From: Hyphomicrobium sp. ghe19
GTDB taxonomy: Bacteria; Pseudomonadota; Alphaproteobacteria; Rhizobiales; Hyphomicrobiaceae
DNA length: 64,000 bases
Assembly (NCBI RefSeq): GCF_902712875.1
Contig: NZ_LR743509.1
Coordinates: 3,362,001-3,426,000 of the forward strand
Direction of reading: 5' to 3'
The translations under genes and the position numbers were made by a program. The notes beneath the pieces are model-generated. The model searched no databases. It saw only the letters and a list, made by a program, of their open reading frames with translations, and was not told where the DNA came from. Positions 1-7,876 of this stretch are shown piece after piece. How positions within the stretch are numbered: position 1 is the stretch's first letter; every line of letters starts with the position of its first letter.

Positions 1-268
1 GGGACACAGGCTCCGACTGAACCGCCTGAACGGGCTTCGGCTTTGGCTTCGCTTTCGGCGCGCTGGCTTTCTTCGCTTGAGCGCCCTGAACGTTGATGCC
101 GGGCAGCTGCGTTTCTTGCGCGAATGCCGTGCCAGCCAGCGTCAGCGCTGCGGCCGATGCCGTTAGCGCGAGAGCGGCTTTACTGAATGATCCGCGCGTG
201 TGCGAAGGCACGGAAGCCCCGACACGTATTGATCTCGAACTGAATACATCAAACCCACGCACTGCCAT
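1..268 (-). CDS. TonB-dependent receptor, N-terminal fragment (cut by window start)
   Basis: Only the first 89 or so codons are in the window. From the ATG at 266-268 the protein has a long basic N-region, then an Ala/Leu-rich signal peptide ending near AGTAFAQE. Next comes LPGINVQG, typical of the start of the plug domain or TonB box of TonB-dependent outer-membrane receptors, and then a Lys/Pro/Ala-rich linker (KPKPKPVQAV) of the kind found in alphaproteobacterial siderophore and cobalamin receptors. The barrel lies outside, so the ligand cannot be told. The assignment rests on the signal peptide and this short mature start. A TonB-like or other secreted protein is a less likely alternative. 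Confidence 0.6.
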   Translation of the reverse strand, partial: MAVRGFDVFSSRSIRVGASVPSHTRGSFSKAALALTASAAALTLAGTAFAQETQLPGINVQGAQAKKASAPKAKPKPKPVQAVQSEPVS

Positions 269-737
269 CGCCTTAGTCCCCCGTGTTTCCAAATTGTTAC
301 GGGCTGGCTGGCTGAGCGCTTTTGCGCTCAATGGCGGGCTTGCCTCCTCCGTTGCGGTACCTCCCCCGGAGAGCACGCAAAGAAGACCCGGCCTCAGCCG
401 GGATAAGCCACACTATTAAAGTGTACGCCGTTAGTCAACAAATGACGAAAACGCCGGTTTCTATAGGAAATTTGCCGCGCTCGGCGATCCCGCGATGCCG
501 GCTTGGTGGCTCTCATGCCGACTCGGAAGCCGACGGGCGGTTCAAGATTGGCTAGTCCTGATGGCCTTCGGTCAGAAGAAATAGAAGCCGCCGGCGCACC
601 GCATGGACCGCGCTATAGCGGCCTGAACGTCTCTCTTTCGATCATCCGTAAGAGGTAATTAAATCAAATCCTCAGCATAACGTTATCCATTTCCTTTTAC
701 CGTATGCGTCGCAACATCCAAATGGATCGCGTGACCC
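269..737. other. Divergent intergenic region with structured leader of the receptor gene
   Basis: This 469-bp gap separates the receptor (minus) from the membrane-fusion gene (plus). On the minus strand a weak promoter candidate has -35 TTGACT (plus coordinates 433-438) and an AT-rich segment about 15-17 bp downstream. The transcript would carry a leader of about 140 nt with at least two perfect hairpins: CCCGGC-tgag-GCCGGG (387-402) and TGAGCGC-aaaa-GCGCTCA (313-330). I found no B12 box (GCCACTG-type core) and no other riboswitch core I recognise. The part from 430 to 737 shows nothing I can name. Confidence 0.35.
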
Positions 738-2204
738 ATGTCGTCGAATCTCTTCCCAAGCAAAACCGTAACCTCCCGGTCTCCAAGGCTGCGCTCGCCC
801 GCATTTCCCGAGGCGCCGGACGCCGCAGAGCTTGAAGCGGCGCGGGAGAGCGAGTTCACGGCGGACGTCCAAATCGCCTTTCTCGAATCCGTTGTAAAAA
901 ACTGGCGAGAGGGCAGCCCGGAGGAAAATCCCGAACCCGGCGTCACAACCGTCATCGAACCCGCCGAGGAACCCGCCAAAGCCTCCAGAGCCGTTTCGTT
1001 GCCGGGCAATATCCGGCCCGCAACAATCGTCAAATCTCTCGTGGCGATCGCTCTCGCGTTGGGACTTGGCTGGCTTCCGGTTCAGCGTCTACTCGCAACG
1101 ACAAGCGCCGAAGCGGTCGTCAATGCACGGGTGATTACGCTCAGGGCCCCGATCGAGGGCGAGGTCAGCATGGCGGATGCCGATACCGATGTCGGCAGCT
1201 TGTTCCGCGTCGATCAAAGTATTCTCGTCGTCCGCAATCCGCGGGCCGACTCCTCGCATCTTGCGAACCTGATGAGAGATCGCAACCAACTCAGAACGAC
1301 GATCGGCGCGCTTGAGGGAAAGAAGCAGCTTCTCCTTGCCAGCTTCGACGAACTCTCGATGCAGCAGGAGCGTTTTCGCATCGGGCGCATCGAGCAGCTC
1401 GAGCAGCGGTTACGCCAAGCGGACACGGATATGGCAGCCGCAGAGGCGCAATATTCCGTCGCGTCGGATGCGCTAAAAAGGGCCGAGACGCTGCGCAAGA
1501 CAGACGCTGTCAGCCAGGCATTTCTCGATAAAGCCGCGGGCGAAGCTCATGTCGCCGAACAGACGGTCAAGGGACAAGTCGAGCGCCGCAAGGGCATGCT
1601 CGTCGAGCTCGACGCTGCGAAAAGGGGAACCTACGTCGGCGACAGCTATAACGATACGCCTCAGTCCGCGCAGAGGAAGATGGAAGTTTCGCTCGAGCTG
1701 TCCGACGTGCAGGCGCGCCTTGTCGGCACCCGAGCCGAGCTCGAAAGCCTCGACGCGGAACTCGTGAAGGAACAAGGGCGTCACGACGGACTTGCGAAAG
1801 TCGAGATCCGCTCGACCGTAAACGGCCGCGTGTGGGAAATGCTGACCGCTCCGGGCGAGCACGTCAACGCCGGTCAGGATCTCGTGAAGCTTCTCGATTG
1901 CGGAAGCGCCCTGGTGACTGCGAGCGTCAGCGAAACTGCCTATCAACGACTGGCTGTGGGCCAAACGGCGACATTCAGACCGCGCGACGGCGGAGACGAG
2001 CTGACGGGCACGGTCGTCAGCTTGAACGGCCTGGCAGCCGTCGCATCCAACAGCGCGATCCAGCAAAATGCGCTCACTCGCGAACCTTATCACGTCACTC
2101 TGCGCTTCCCGGACCTCTTGAAGCACGCCGACTGCCGCATCGGGCGATCGGGGCTCGTGAAATTCGACACCGCCAGTACGTCCGCTTTTTCCAGCTTGTA
2201 TTGA
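738..2204 (+). CDS. HlyD-like membrane-fusion protein of a polysaccharide system
   Basis: A 488-residue periplasmic adaptor. It has a cytoplasmic N-terminus of about 95 residues, one transmembrane helix near 97-118 (around SLVAIALALGLGWLP), a lipoyl-like half motif, and a long coiled-coil hairpin near 150-310 rich in Glu, Gln, Ala and Arg. The second lipoyl half and a beta-barrel follow (IRSTVNGRVWEML, LVKLLDCGSALVTASV). The glycosyltransferase gene starts 12 bp downstream, so the pair is probably one operon in which this protein carries or couples the polymer made by its partner, as Alg44 and other HlyD proteins do. No ATPase or outer-membrane porin lies beside it. The ribosome-binding site before the ATG is poor, so the start is less certain than the frame. 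Confidence 0.75.
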   Translation: MSSNLFPSKTVTSRSPRLRSPAFPEAPDAAELEAARESEFTADVQIAFLESVVKNWREGSPEENPEPGVTTVIEPAEEPAKASRAVSLPGNIRPATIVKSLVAIALALGLGWLPVQRLLATTSAEAVVNARVITLRAPIEGEVSMADADTDVGSLFRVDQSILVVRNPRADSSHLANLMRDRNQLRTTIGALEGKKQLLLASFDELSMQQERFRIGRIEQLEQRLRQADTDMAAAEAQYSVASDALKRAETLRKTDAVSQAFLDKAAGEAHVAEQTVKGQVERRKGMLVELDAAKRGTYVGDSYNDTPQSAQRKMEVSLELSDVQARLVGTRAELESLDAELVKEQGRHDGLAKVEIRSTVNGRVWEMLTAPGEHVNAGQDLVKLLDCGSALVTASVSETAYQRLAVGQTATFRPRDGGDELTGTVVSLNGLAAVASNSAIQQNALTREPYHVTLRFPDLLKHADCRIGRSGLVKFDTASTSAFSSLY

Positions 2205-2216
2205 GCGGGCGCCGGC

Positions 2217-4187
2217 ATGACGTCCGCTTCTGGAATGAGCTATCTCGACGCTTTGATGCCGGCATTGATCATCGGCTTGCTCGCGACGGCGATACTTCCG
2301 TGGGTCAACCGAAACAATACGGTCGTCAGAACTGTCGCCATCGTGATCTGCGTCGGCCTCGGCTGGCGGTACATGACGTGGCGGATGTTCAGCACCATCC
2401 CTTCAGTGAACAATCCGGTCGACTTCATGGTCGGCTTCATCTTCACGGCCGTCGAAGCCATCACCATGGTCGGCGCCACGGCATCGCAGATCTTCCTGAC
2501 ACGCACGCGCAACCGCACCGCAGAAGCCAACCGGAACGTTCCGAAGTTGCTCGCCCTGCCGAAGTTGCCGAAAGTCGACGTTCTCATCTGCACCTATAAC
2601 GAAGACGAGAACATTCTCGAGCGTACGATCATCGGGACGCTCGCAATCAACTATCCGAACTTCCGGGTGTGGGTTTGCGACGACGGACGGCGCCCGTGGC
2701 TTCAGGCGCTTTGTGAGCGCCATCGCGTCGGCTATCTGACGCGGAGCGACAACGCACATGCGAAGGCCGGCAACATCAACGCCGCATTGAAGAAGCTTGC
2801 GGCGCTCGATGAGAAACCGGATTTCATCTCGATCCTCGACGCGGATTTCGTGCCGCTCCCCGAATTTCTGACACGCGGGTTGTCTCTTGCGCTCAGCCCC
2901 GATGTGGGTGTCGTGCAGACGCCGCAGCACTTCTTCAATCCAGATCCGATCCAAAGCAATCTGGCATTGACCCGGGTGTGGCCGGACGAGCAGCGCTTTT
3001 TCTTCGACATCGTCATGGCGTCGAAAGACGCTTGGGGCGGCGCATTCTGCTGCGGAACTTCATCGATCATCCGGTTCGACGCGCTGCAAAGCATCGGCGG
3101 GTTCCCGACCGATTCCGTGACTGAGGATTATCTCGTTTCGCTTCGCTTGCGCGAAAAAGGTTTTGGCACGGTCTATTTGAACGAGGTGCTTTCGCTCGGT
3201 CTCGCGCCAGAAGGGCTTGCGGAGTACACCGGTCAGCGCGCCCGCTGGTGCCTCGGCTTCGTGCAGATCTGCCGTGGCCCAAGCGGTCCCCTGAAAATCG
3301 GGAATGGGCTTCCTTTCGTCGATCGCATCATGCTTTGCGAGACGTTCCTGCACTGGTCGGCAACCCATCTTTTTCGTGTCCTCGGCGTGATCGTACCGGC
3401 GCTCTATCTGCTGTTCGGGATCGAAGCGGTCCACGCCAACGTCATAGATGCGATCTGGTATCTCGCACCCTTTCTTGCCGCCCAAATCGGTATCTTCTTG
3501 TGGCTGACCGACGGGCGGGTGATCCCGCTGATGTCAGATCTCTATCAAATGCTGTGCTCAACCGAAGTCTTGAAAGGCGTCGTCTCGGGGCTTCTGAGAC
3601 CGAAGGGTCAGAAGTTCAAAGTGACCGCGAAGGGCGGTGATCGGAGCAAGCAATTCATTCAATGGCCGCTACTTCGAATATTCGGCTTTTTGCTCGCTGT
3701 GACCGCGATCGGAATTGCCAACGCCTTTCTCATCGATCCAACTCGGCCGCTCGCTGAATCCAGCGCCATCGCGCTGTTCTGGAGCTGGTACAATATCGTT
3801 GTCCTCACTCTGTGCTGCTACGTTTGCAGCGAGCAGCAACAGCGACGCAAAGGCGAGCGGTTCGATGTTCGCGTCCCGGTGACGATAAGCGCCGGCGGGG
3901 TTTCGTACGGATTTTACGCGTCGGATGTTTCAGTCAGCGGCATCCATCTTCTCGGAGAACCGCCCTTACCTATCGGAAGTCCCGTTCGCGCGCGCTTCGC
4001 GGACGTGTCGATCGACGCCAACATCCGGCGCAAGACCGAGCACGGATTTGGTCTCGAGTTCGAGAACTCCGCACAGTCGAAAGCGCACCTTCTCAGGTTC
4101 ATTTTTTCGGGCAGAACCTCCACGTCGGTCGGCAAAATCAAACCTCATCTCGTTGCAACAGCATTGGCCGCACGCATTTTTCGATGA
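2217..4187 (+). CDS. Cellulose-synthase-like family 2 glycosyltransferase with C-terminal PilZ domain
   Basis: A 656-residue processive polysaccharide synthase of the inner membrane. N-terminal membrane helices (about 10-90) precede a GT2 domain with all catalytic motifs: the DDG near 155-157, DAD near 208-210, TED at 302-304 and QRARW at 340-344 (Q-x-x-R-W). Further membrane helices follow between about 360 and 540. The C-terminus carries a PilZ domain: the Arg-rich RRKGERFDVR segment and DVSVSG, matching the RxxxR and DxSxxG signature that binds cyclic di-GMP. This is the BcsA architecture, so activation by c-di-GMP is likely. No bcsB, bcsZ or bcsC-like gene is adjacent. The product could be cellulose or another beta-linked glucan or mannan, and the sequence does not decide. 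Confidence 0.88.
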   Translation: MTSASGMSYLDALMPALIIGLLATAILPWVNRNNTVVRTVAIVICVGLGWRYMTWRMFSTIPSVNNPVDFMVGFIFTAVEAITMVGATASQIFLTRTRNRTAEANRNVPKLLALPKLPKVDVLICTYNEDENILERTIIGTLAINYPNFRVWVCDDGRRPWLQALCERHRVGYLTRSDNAHAKAGNINAALKKLAALDEKPDFISILDADFVPLPEFLTRGLSLALSPDVGVVQTPQHFFNPDPIQSNLALTRVWPDEQRFFFDIVMASKDAWGGAFCCGTSSIIRFDALQSIGGFPTDSVTEDYLVSLRLREKGFGTVYLNEVLSLGLAPEGLAEYTGQRARWCLGFVQICRGPSGPLKIGNGLPFVDRIMLCETFLHWSATHLFRVLGVIVPALYLLFGIEAVHANVIDAIWYLAPFLAAQIGIFLWLTDGRVIPLMSDLYQMLCSTEVLKGVVSGLLRPKGQKFKVTAKGGDRSKQFIQWPLLRIFGFLLAVTAIGIANAFLIDPTRPLAESSAIALFWSWYNIVVLTLCCYVCSEQQQRRKGERFDVRVPVTISAGGVSYGFYASDVSVSGIHLLGEPPLPIGSPVRARFADVSIDANIRRKTEHGFGLEFENSAQSKAHLLRFIFSGRTSTSVGKIKPHLVATALAARIFR

Positions 4188-4548
4188 ATATCTACGGCTT
4201 CCGGTCATTGAATTAAGAAGCTCAAATGCGAGGCATGCTGCTCCGCCAAATAGATTGAATTTGCTTAAACTCTCGCCGCGTGTTTGCGGTGCACTCAGAC
4301 TAAGTCTCTGATTTTATTGATTCCGGATACTGCTGTGCAGCACGTTTTTGCGCACCGCATCATCGAATTCATGTTTCGTAGGACGAAAAAATGTTGACGC
4401 CGCGCTGCCTCCCTGCGTCACTTAATGTCGCAGCACGTAACCCACACTAAGGGGCGAGCGGACGTGGAGCCGATCTCAGCATTGATCCGATCAATGCTTC
4501 GATACGGAACTTCGATCACCAAGCGCCCCGGCTCTAAAAGGAGGGAAA
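4188..4548. other. Intergenic region, nothing recognised
   Basis: The gap is 361 bp between the glycosyltransferase and the small-membrane-protein operon. The last bases form a very strong Shine-Dalgarno sequence (aaaaggagggaaa) directly before the ATG at 4549. I see no convincing terminator, hairpin or conserved gene. The promoter of the downstream operon presumably lies here but no clear -35/-10 pair stands out. Confidence 0.5.
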
Positions 4549-4839
4549 ATGCAAAAGTTGAATACCGATCCTCGGGTCGCCGGGAAATTTTCCGGTGATC
4601 GGACTTGGTCGCTGACTGCTGTGGCGGTTCTCTGGCTTCTCTACGCATTCGTTTTTTACCAGATCAGAAACTACCTCGGTTCGACGGAAGTATTTTGGGC
4701 TCTGGCTACGGCCGGAGGCTTAGTGCTCTTGTTCAACACGGCCGCGATCTTCGCGATGGTCGCTCATCTCAGCGAAGAGCGCGACGAGATCTACGGTCTC
4801 GATTTGCATTATCTCGATTTATCGAAACGAAAATCCTGA
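4549..4839 (+). CDS. Small two-helix membrane protein, first gene of the permease operon
   Basis: A 96-residue protein of no family I recognise. A polar N-terminus is followed by two predicted membrane helices (about 22-40, around TAVAVLWLLYAFVFY, and 48-72, around FWALATAGGLVLLF), then a charged tail (SEERDEIYG to the end). It has an unusually strong ribosome-binding site. It opens a tight series of three small membrane proteins and an APC permease, so a role as an accessory or regulatory subunit of that transporter is possible. This is inferred from context only. Confidence 0.6.
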   Translation: MQKLNTDPRVAGKFSGDRTWSLTAVAVLWLLYAFVFYQIRNYLGSTEVFWALATAGGLVLLFNTAAIFAMVAHLSEERDEIYGLDLHYLDLSKRKS

Positions 4840-4855
4840 AACCAACGGTGGCATC

Positions 4856-5242
4856 GTGGACAAACCTCATTATGAACCCCCGAAGCAATCCGCATTCGGG
4901 CAACTATTCGACAGCTTATTCTTGCTGGTCCTCGTCTTCGCGGCGCTGTTCACGCCGCTTTATCTGAAGCTCGCCGGCGGCGGCAAAACGGATCTCGCTC
5001 TCGCCGACACAAAGACTTGGGAAGGGCTCGGCCAAAATGCCGTGCAGCAGGCCCAATGGGTGAAGTTGGGGATGACGCCCGAGACCGCGGCGCCAATGAT
5101 CACTTCACGTTTCGACTACAGCTTCAACGTGACCGAACTCGTCATCACGGCGGTCGTCGTGATCGGCTATTTCGCGTTGCTGTTCGCGTTTTCCAAACGT
5201 GAATATCGCGAAGTCCTCGAAGAACGCTTCGGCAGAAAGTGA
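4856..5242 (+). CDS. Small membrane protein, second gene of the permease operon
   Basis: A 128-residue protein starting with GTG, 16 bp after the previous gene. It has a membrane helix near 18-40 (FLLVLVFAALFTPLY), an extracytoplasmic stretch of about 55 residues, then a second helix near 92-112 (TELVITAVVVIGYFALLF) and a basic-acidic tail. The segment between the helices (LADTKTWEGLGQNAVQ) would be periplasmic. I recognise no family. Tight spacing with its neighbours suggests the products work together with the downstream permease. Confidence 0.6.
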   Translation: MDKPHYEPPKQSAFGQLFDSLFLLVLVFAALFTPLYLKLAGGGKTDLALADTKTWEGLGQNAVQQAQWVKLGMTPETAAPMITSRFDYSFNVTELVITAVVVIGYFALLFAFSKREYREVLEERFGRK

Positions 5243-5251
5243 GATCCAGCC

Positions 5252-5437
5252 ATGAACAACTTCGAAATCATCGAATACGCCGCCTGGGCTCTGTCTGCCG
5301 TCCTCGGCCTGTGGATGCTCTTCGACATGATCAAAACCAACCTCGCATATAATGAGGACCTGCTGACGTCCTCAAAAGAAGGCGAAATCGACGACGCACT
5401 CGTCATCGACCCGACACATCAAGGGGGACACCGGTGA
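5252..5437 (+). CDS. Very small single-helix membrane protein, third gene of the permease operon
   Basis: A 61-residue protein with one predicted membrane helix (about 9-27, around AAWALSAVLGLWMLF) and an acidic C-terminal tail. The stop codon overlaps the GTG start of the permease (GTGA), a sign of translational coupling. No family is recognised. Its size, single helix and coupling fit a small accessory subunit of the permease. Confidence 0.6.
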   Translation: MNNFEIIEYAAWALSAVLGLWMLFDMIKTNLAYNEDLLTSSKEGEIDDALVIDPTHQGGHR

Positions 5438-6819
5438 GCCAAACTACAGTTGTCCATGGCGAGAAAATCTCGCTTCTTCGCGTCCTCGGTCCAGCGCATG
5501 TCTGGGCTCTCGGCGTCGGCATCGTTCTCGTCGGCGAATACATGGGATGGAACTTTGCCGTCGGCAAAGGCGGCGCCATCGCGGCGCTCATTGCATGCTG
5601 GGTGGCGGGCTTGCTCTACACCTGCGTTGCAATGATCGATTCAGAGGTGACTTCGACGGTTGCGGCCGCCGGCGGTCAATACGCGCAGGCAAAACATATC
5701 GTCGGACCGCTTATGGCGTTCAACGTCGGTCTCTATCTTGTCTTCGCGTACACCATGCTTGAAGCGGCGAATGCCATCACGCTCGGGTATCTCGTCCAAA
5801 CGGTGGGCCAGATGGCAGGCTTCGCGGAGGCGCACGACAAGCCGTTCATCGTTTTGTCGATCATGTTCCTGGCTTGGCTAAATTACCGAGGTGTCTACGC
5901 GACGCTTACGGTCAATCTGGTGCTTACAGCAACCGCGTTCACCGCGGTCGTCGTTCTCTTCGCCTGCGTCAAACCGTGGTCGAATGAACTTCTAAACCAT
6001 CGGGAACTGCTCACCGGTCTGCCTTATGGGTGGCTCGGAGTCGTGGCCTCGCTGCACTTCGGCCTTTGGTACTATCTCGGCATCGAGGGAACGTGCCAAG
6101 CGGCGGAAGAGGTGCGTTCGCCTGCCCGATCGCTGCCGCTCGGTACGATGACGGGCATCATCACACTGCTTATCGCGGCGACGATGACTTGGTACCTCTG
6201 CACCGGGTTGATGCCGTGGGAATACCTCGGCCAAGCCACCACGCCTCTGTTTGACGCCGCCCGACTGACGGACTCGATGCCGCTGATGGTGTTGTTGTTC
6301 ATTGGAACGATGTTCTCGACGCTTGCTTCGGCAAACGGCTGCATCAACGACGCATCACGGGCATGGTTCTCGATGGGTCGCGACCGGTACCTACCAACGT
6401 GGTTCGGCGCCGTGCATCCCAAGAATAGAACTCCCTTCCGGTCGATCGTGTTTCTTGTTCCCGTGGCACTCGTTTTTGCGTATTTCGCGCCACTCGATCA
6501 GGTGATCACGTTCTCGATCCTGTCGGGACTTCTTGGCTACACGTACATGTCGATACAGGTGATCATGTTCCGGAAGAAGTGGCCGCTCGATACGATCAAA
6601 CGCGGCTACATTCATCCCTTCCACCCGTTGCCTGCGCTCGTTCTCTTGACGATCTGCTCGACGACGTATTTTGCGGTGTTCCTTGGTTACGGCACGCAGC
6701 TCGTCGCGATGATGATCTTCTTCGTCGTCGCTTCGCTCTGGTTCCATTTCCATCGGTATAAATACGTGCGGCGTGGCGATCAGTTCACGATGCAGTGGCC
6801 GCGGCCGGTAGGCTATTAA
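5434..6819 (+). CDS. APC-superfamily permease, ethanolamine-permease-like
   Basis: A 461-residue transporter with about 12 hydrophobic segments. The N-terminus (RVLGPAHVWALGVGIVLVGE) resembles the ethanolamine permease branch of the amino acid-polyamine-organocation superfamily. The GIEGTCQAAEE segment near 210-220 matches the Gly-Glu-rich TM6 region of this branch, and NGCINDASRAWFSMGRDRYLP is the usual cytoplasmic loop motif. It starts with GTG overlapping the previous stop. Likely substrates are a small amine or amino alcohol taken up with cations. Ethanolamine or a methylated amine would suit a methylotroph, but the sequence alone does not fix this. No ethanolamine ammonia-lyase genes lie nearby. 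The operon ends at a strong terminator 12 bp downstream. Confidence 0.82.
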   Translation: MSQTTVVHGEKISLLRVLGPAHVWALGVGIVLVGEYMGWNFAVGKGGAIAALIACWVAGLLYTCVAMIDSEVTSTVAAAGGQYAQAKHIVGPLMAFNVGLYLVFAYTMLEAANAITLGYLVQTVGQMAGFAEAHDKPFIVLSIMFLAWLNYRGVYATLTVNLVLTATAFTAVVVLFACVKPWSNELLNHRELLTGLPYGWLGVVASLHFGLWYYLGIEGTCQAAEEVRSPARSLPLGTMTGIITLLIAATMTWYLCTGLMPWEYLGQATTPLFDAARLTDSMPLMVLLFIGTMFSTLASANGCINDASRAWFSMGRDRYLPTWFGAVHPKNRTPFRSIVFLVPVALVFAYFAPLDQVITFSILSGLLGYTYMSIQVIMFRKKWPLDTIKRGYIHPFHPLPALVLLTICSTTYFAVFLGYGTQLVAMMIFFVVASLWFHFHRYKYVRRGDQFTMQWPRPVGY

Positions 6820-6830
6820 ACCTCCACGAA

Positions 6831-6866
6831 GAATGGCCGGCGATTCGTCGCCGGCCATTCTCTTTT
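6831..6866 (+). terminator. Rho-independent terminator with UUCG tetraloop
   Basis: A perfect 13-bp stem (GAATGGCCGGCGA / TCGCCGGCCATTC, 6831-6843 and 6848-6860) encloses a TTCG tetraloop and runs into a T-rich stretch (tctttt). It lies 12 bp after the permease stop codon and ends that operon. Confidence 0.9.
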
Positions 6867-6885
6867 CTCCTGTCGAAGGAAGACG

Positions 6886-7560
6886 ATGTATTTATCCTTG
6901 ACGTTTGCCGTCATCGCGCTGGTGACGATCTCGATAGTCGCCATGCGCGAACACGCGAAGGTCTTGGCTTCGCGGCGGATATTGCTCGACCGTTGCACGG
7001 GCCTGCTTTCGGAAGCGGTCATCATTCACGGAGGCGATGGATTTCCGAGCCTCGAAGGGTATCACGGCGACTGCTTCGTCCGCGTCGAACTCCTTCCCGA
7101 CACAATGACCATCCGCAGGCTTCCTCAGCTCTGGCTGAAGATGACGCGAATTGAAAATCGCCCGGGACTGCCGGAATTCTCGATGCTGACCCGGCCGACC
7201 GGAAATGAGTTCTATTCGCTGACGCACAATCACACGCGGGTTCTCGAACCGCCTTCAGGGGTCCCGCAGGAAATCCTCGTAAAAGGCGGCGGTCCGGCCT
7301 CGCAACAACTGCTCAATAGCCTCGCGCCGGTTATGCGACGCATCTTTGCCGAGCCGCGCATGAAGGAAGTTGCCGTCACGGGCAAAGGCCTTCGCCTCGT
7401 TTGGCAGGCCGGCGAAGGGGACAGAGGTCAACATTTGATCCTACGGCAATCCCGTTTCGACAATGCTGCGGTCGCCCCAGAGGCGCTCGCGGCGAGACTG
7501 AAGGATTTCGATGATTTGAGCACTGCAATCGACAACACCCGGAACGCAAGGGCAGCATGA
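6886..7560 (+). CDS. Conserved-looking membrane-anchored protein of unknown function
   Basis: A 224-residue protein with an N-terminal membrane anchor (residues 1-20, around LTFAVIALVTISIVAM) and a soluble domain of mixed composition. The region around GYHGDCFVRVELLPDTMTIRRLPQLWL and LEPPSGVPQEILV looks like a single folded beta-rich domain. I do not recognise a family. A good Shine-Dalgarno (aaggaag) precedes the ATG. The gene overlaps the next by four bases (ATGA), so the two are probably co-translated. The anchor orientation suggests the domain could lie on the cytoplasmic or the periplasmic side; the sequence does not settle this. Confidence 0.6.
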   Translation: MYLSLTFAVIALVTISIVAMREHAKVLASRRILLDRCTGLLSEAVIIHGGDGFPSLEGYHGDCFVRVELLPDTMTIRRLPQLWLKMTRIENRPGLPEFSMLTRPTGNEFYSLTHNHTRVLEPPSGVPQEILVKGGGPASQQLLNSLAPVMRRIFAEPRMKEVAVTGKGLRLVWQAGEGDRGQHLILRQSRFDNAAVAPEALAARLKDFDDLSTAIDNTRNARAA

Positions 7561-7847
7561 GCACCGTGGTCCAACGCCCGCCATTAAACCCTTATCTAGT
7601 TCTGGCTATCGCCGTGGCGTTCCCCGGTGCCGGACATGTTGTGACCGGCTATCCGGAAAGAGGCTTAAGATTCGCTTTCTTTACCTTGCTGTTCGCGGCC
7701 TTCACCTGGCACTTCTCGACACCTGAACAGTCGCTCGTCGGACGTGCCGCAGGCGGCCTATTCGTTTGGGCTCTTTCGATCCCGGACGCTTACAAGCTTG
7801 CGCGTGTCCAATACGAAGTGTGGAAATCGAAAAGGTTTCGGAGCTAA
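7557..7847 (+). CDS. Small membrane protein of unknown function
   Basis: A 96-residue protein with hydrophobic segments near 14-27 (VLAIAVAFPGAGHVV), 36-52 and 62-76. The sequence FPGAGHVVTGYPERGL resembles the start of TM2-type or DUF-type small membrane proteins with a conserved PGxGH motif, but I cannot name a family. Its ATG overlaps the previous stop (ATGA). The next gene begins 29 bp downstream. Confidence 0.6.
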   Translation: MSTVVQRPPLNPYLVLAIAVAFPGAGHVVTGYPERGLRFAFFTLLFAAFTWHFSTPEQSLVGRAAGGLFVWALSIPDAYKLARVQYEVWKSKRFRS

Positions 7848-7876
7848 GTAACGGGCTCCGGCAAAGGAGCCTCCCA

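Noticed and set aside
269..440. Cobalamin riboswitch before the TonB receptor
   Set aside because: The core gccactg and B12 box are absent; the hairpins alone do not make the fold.
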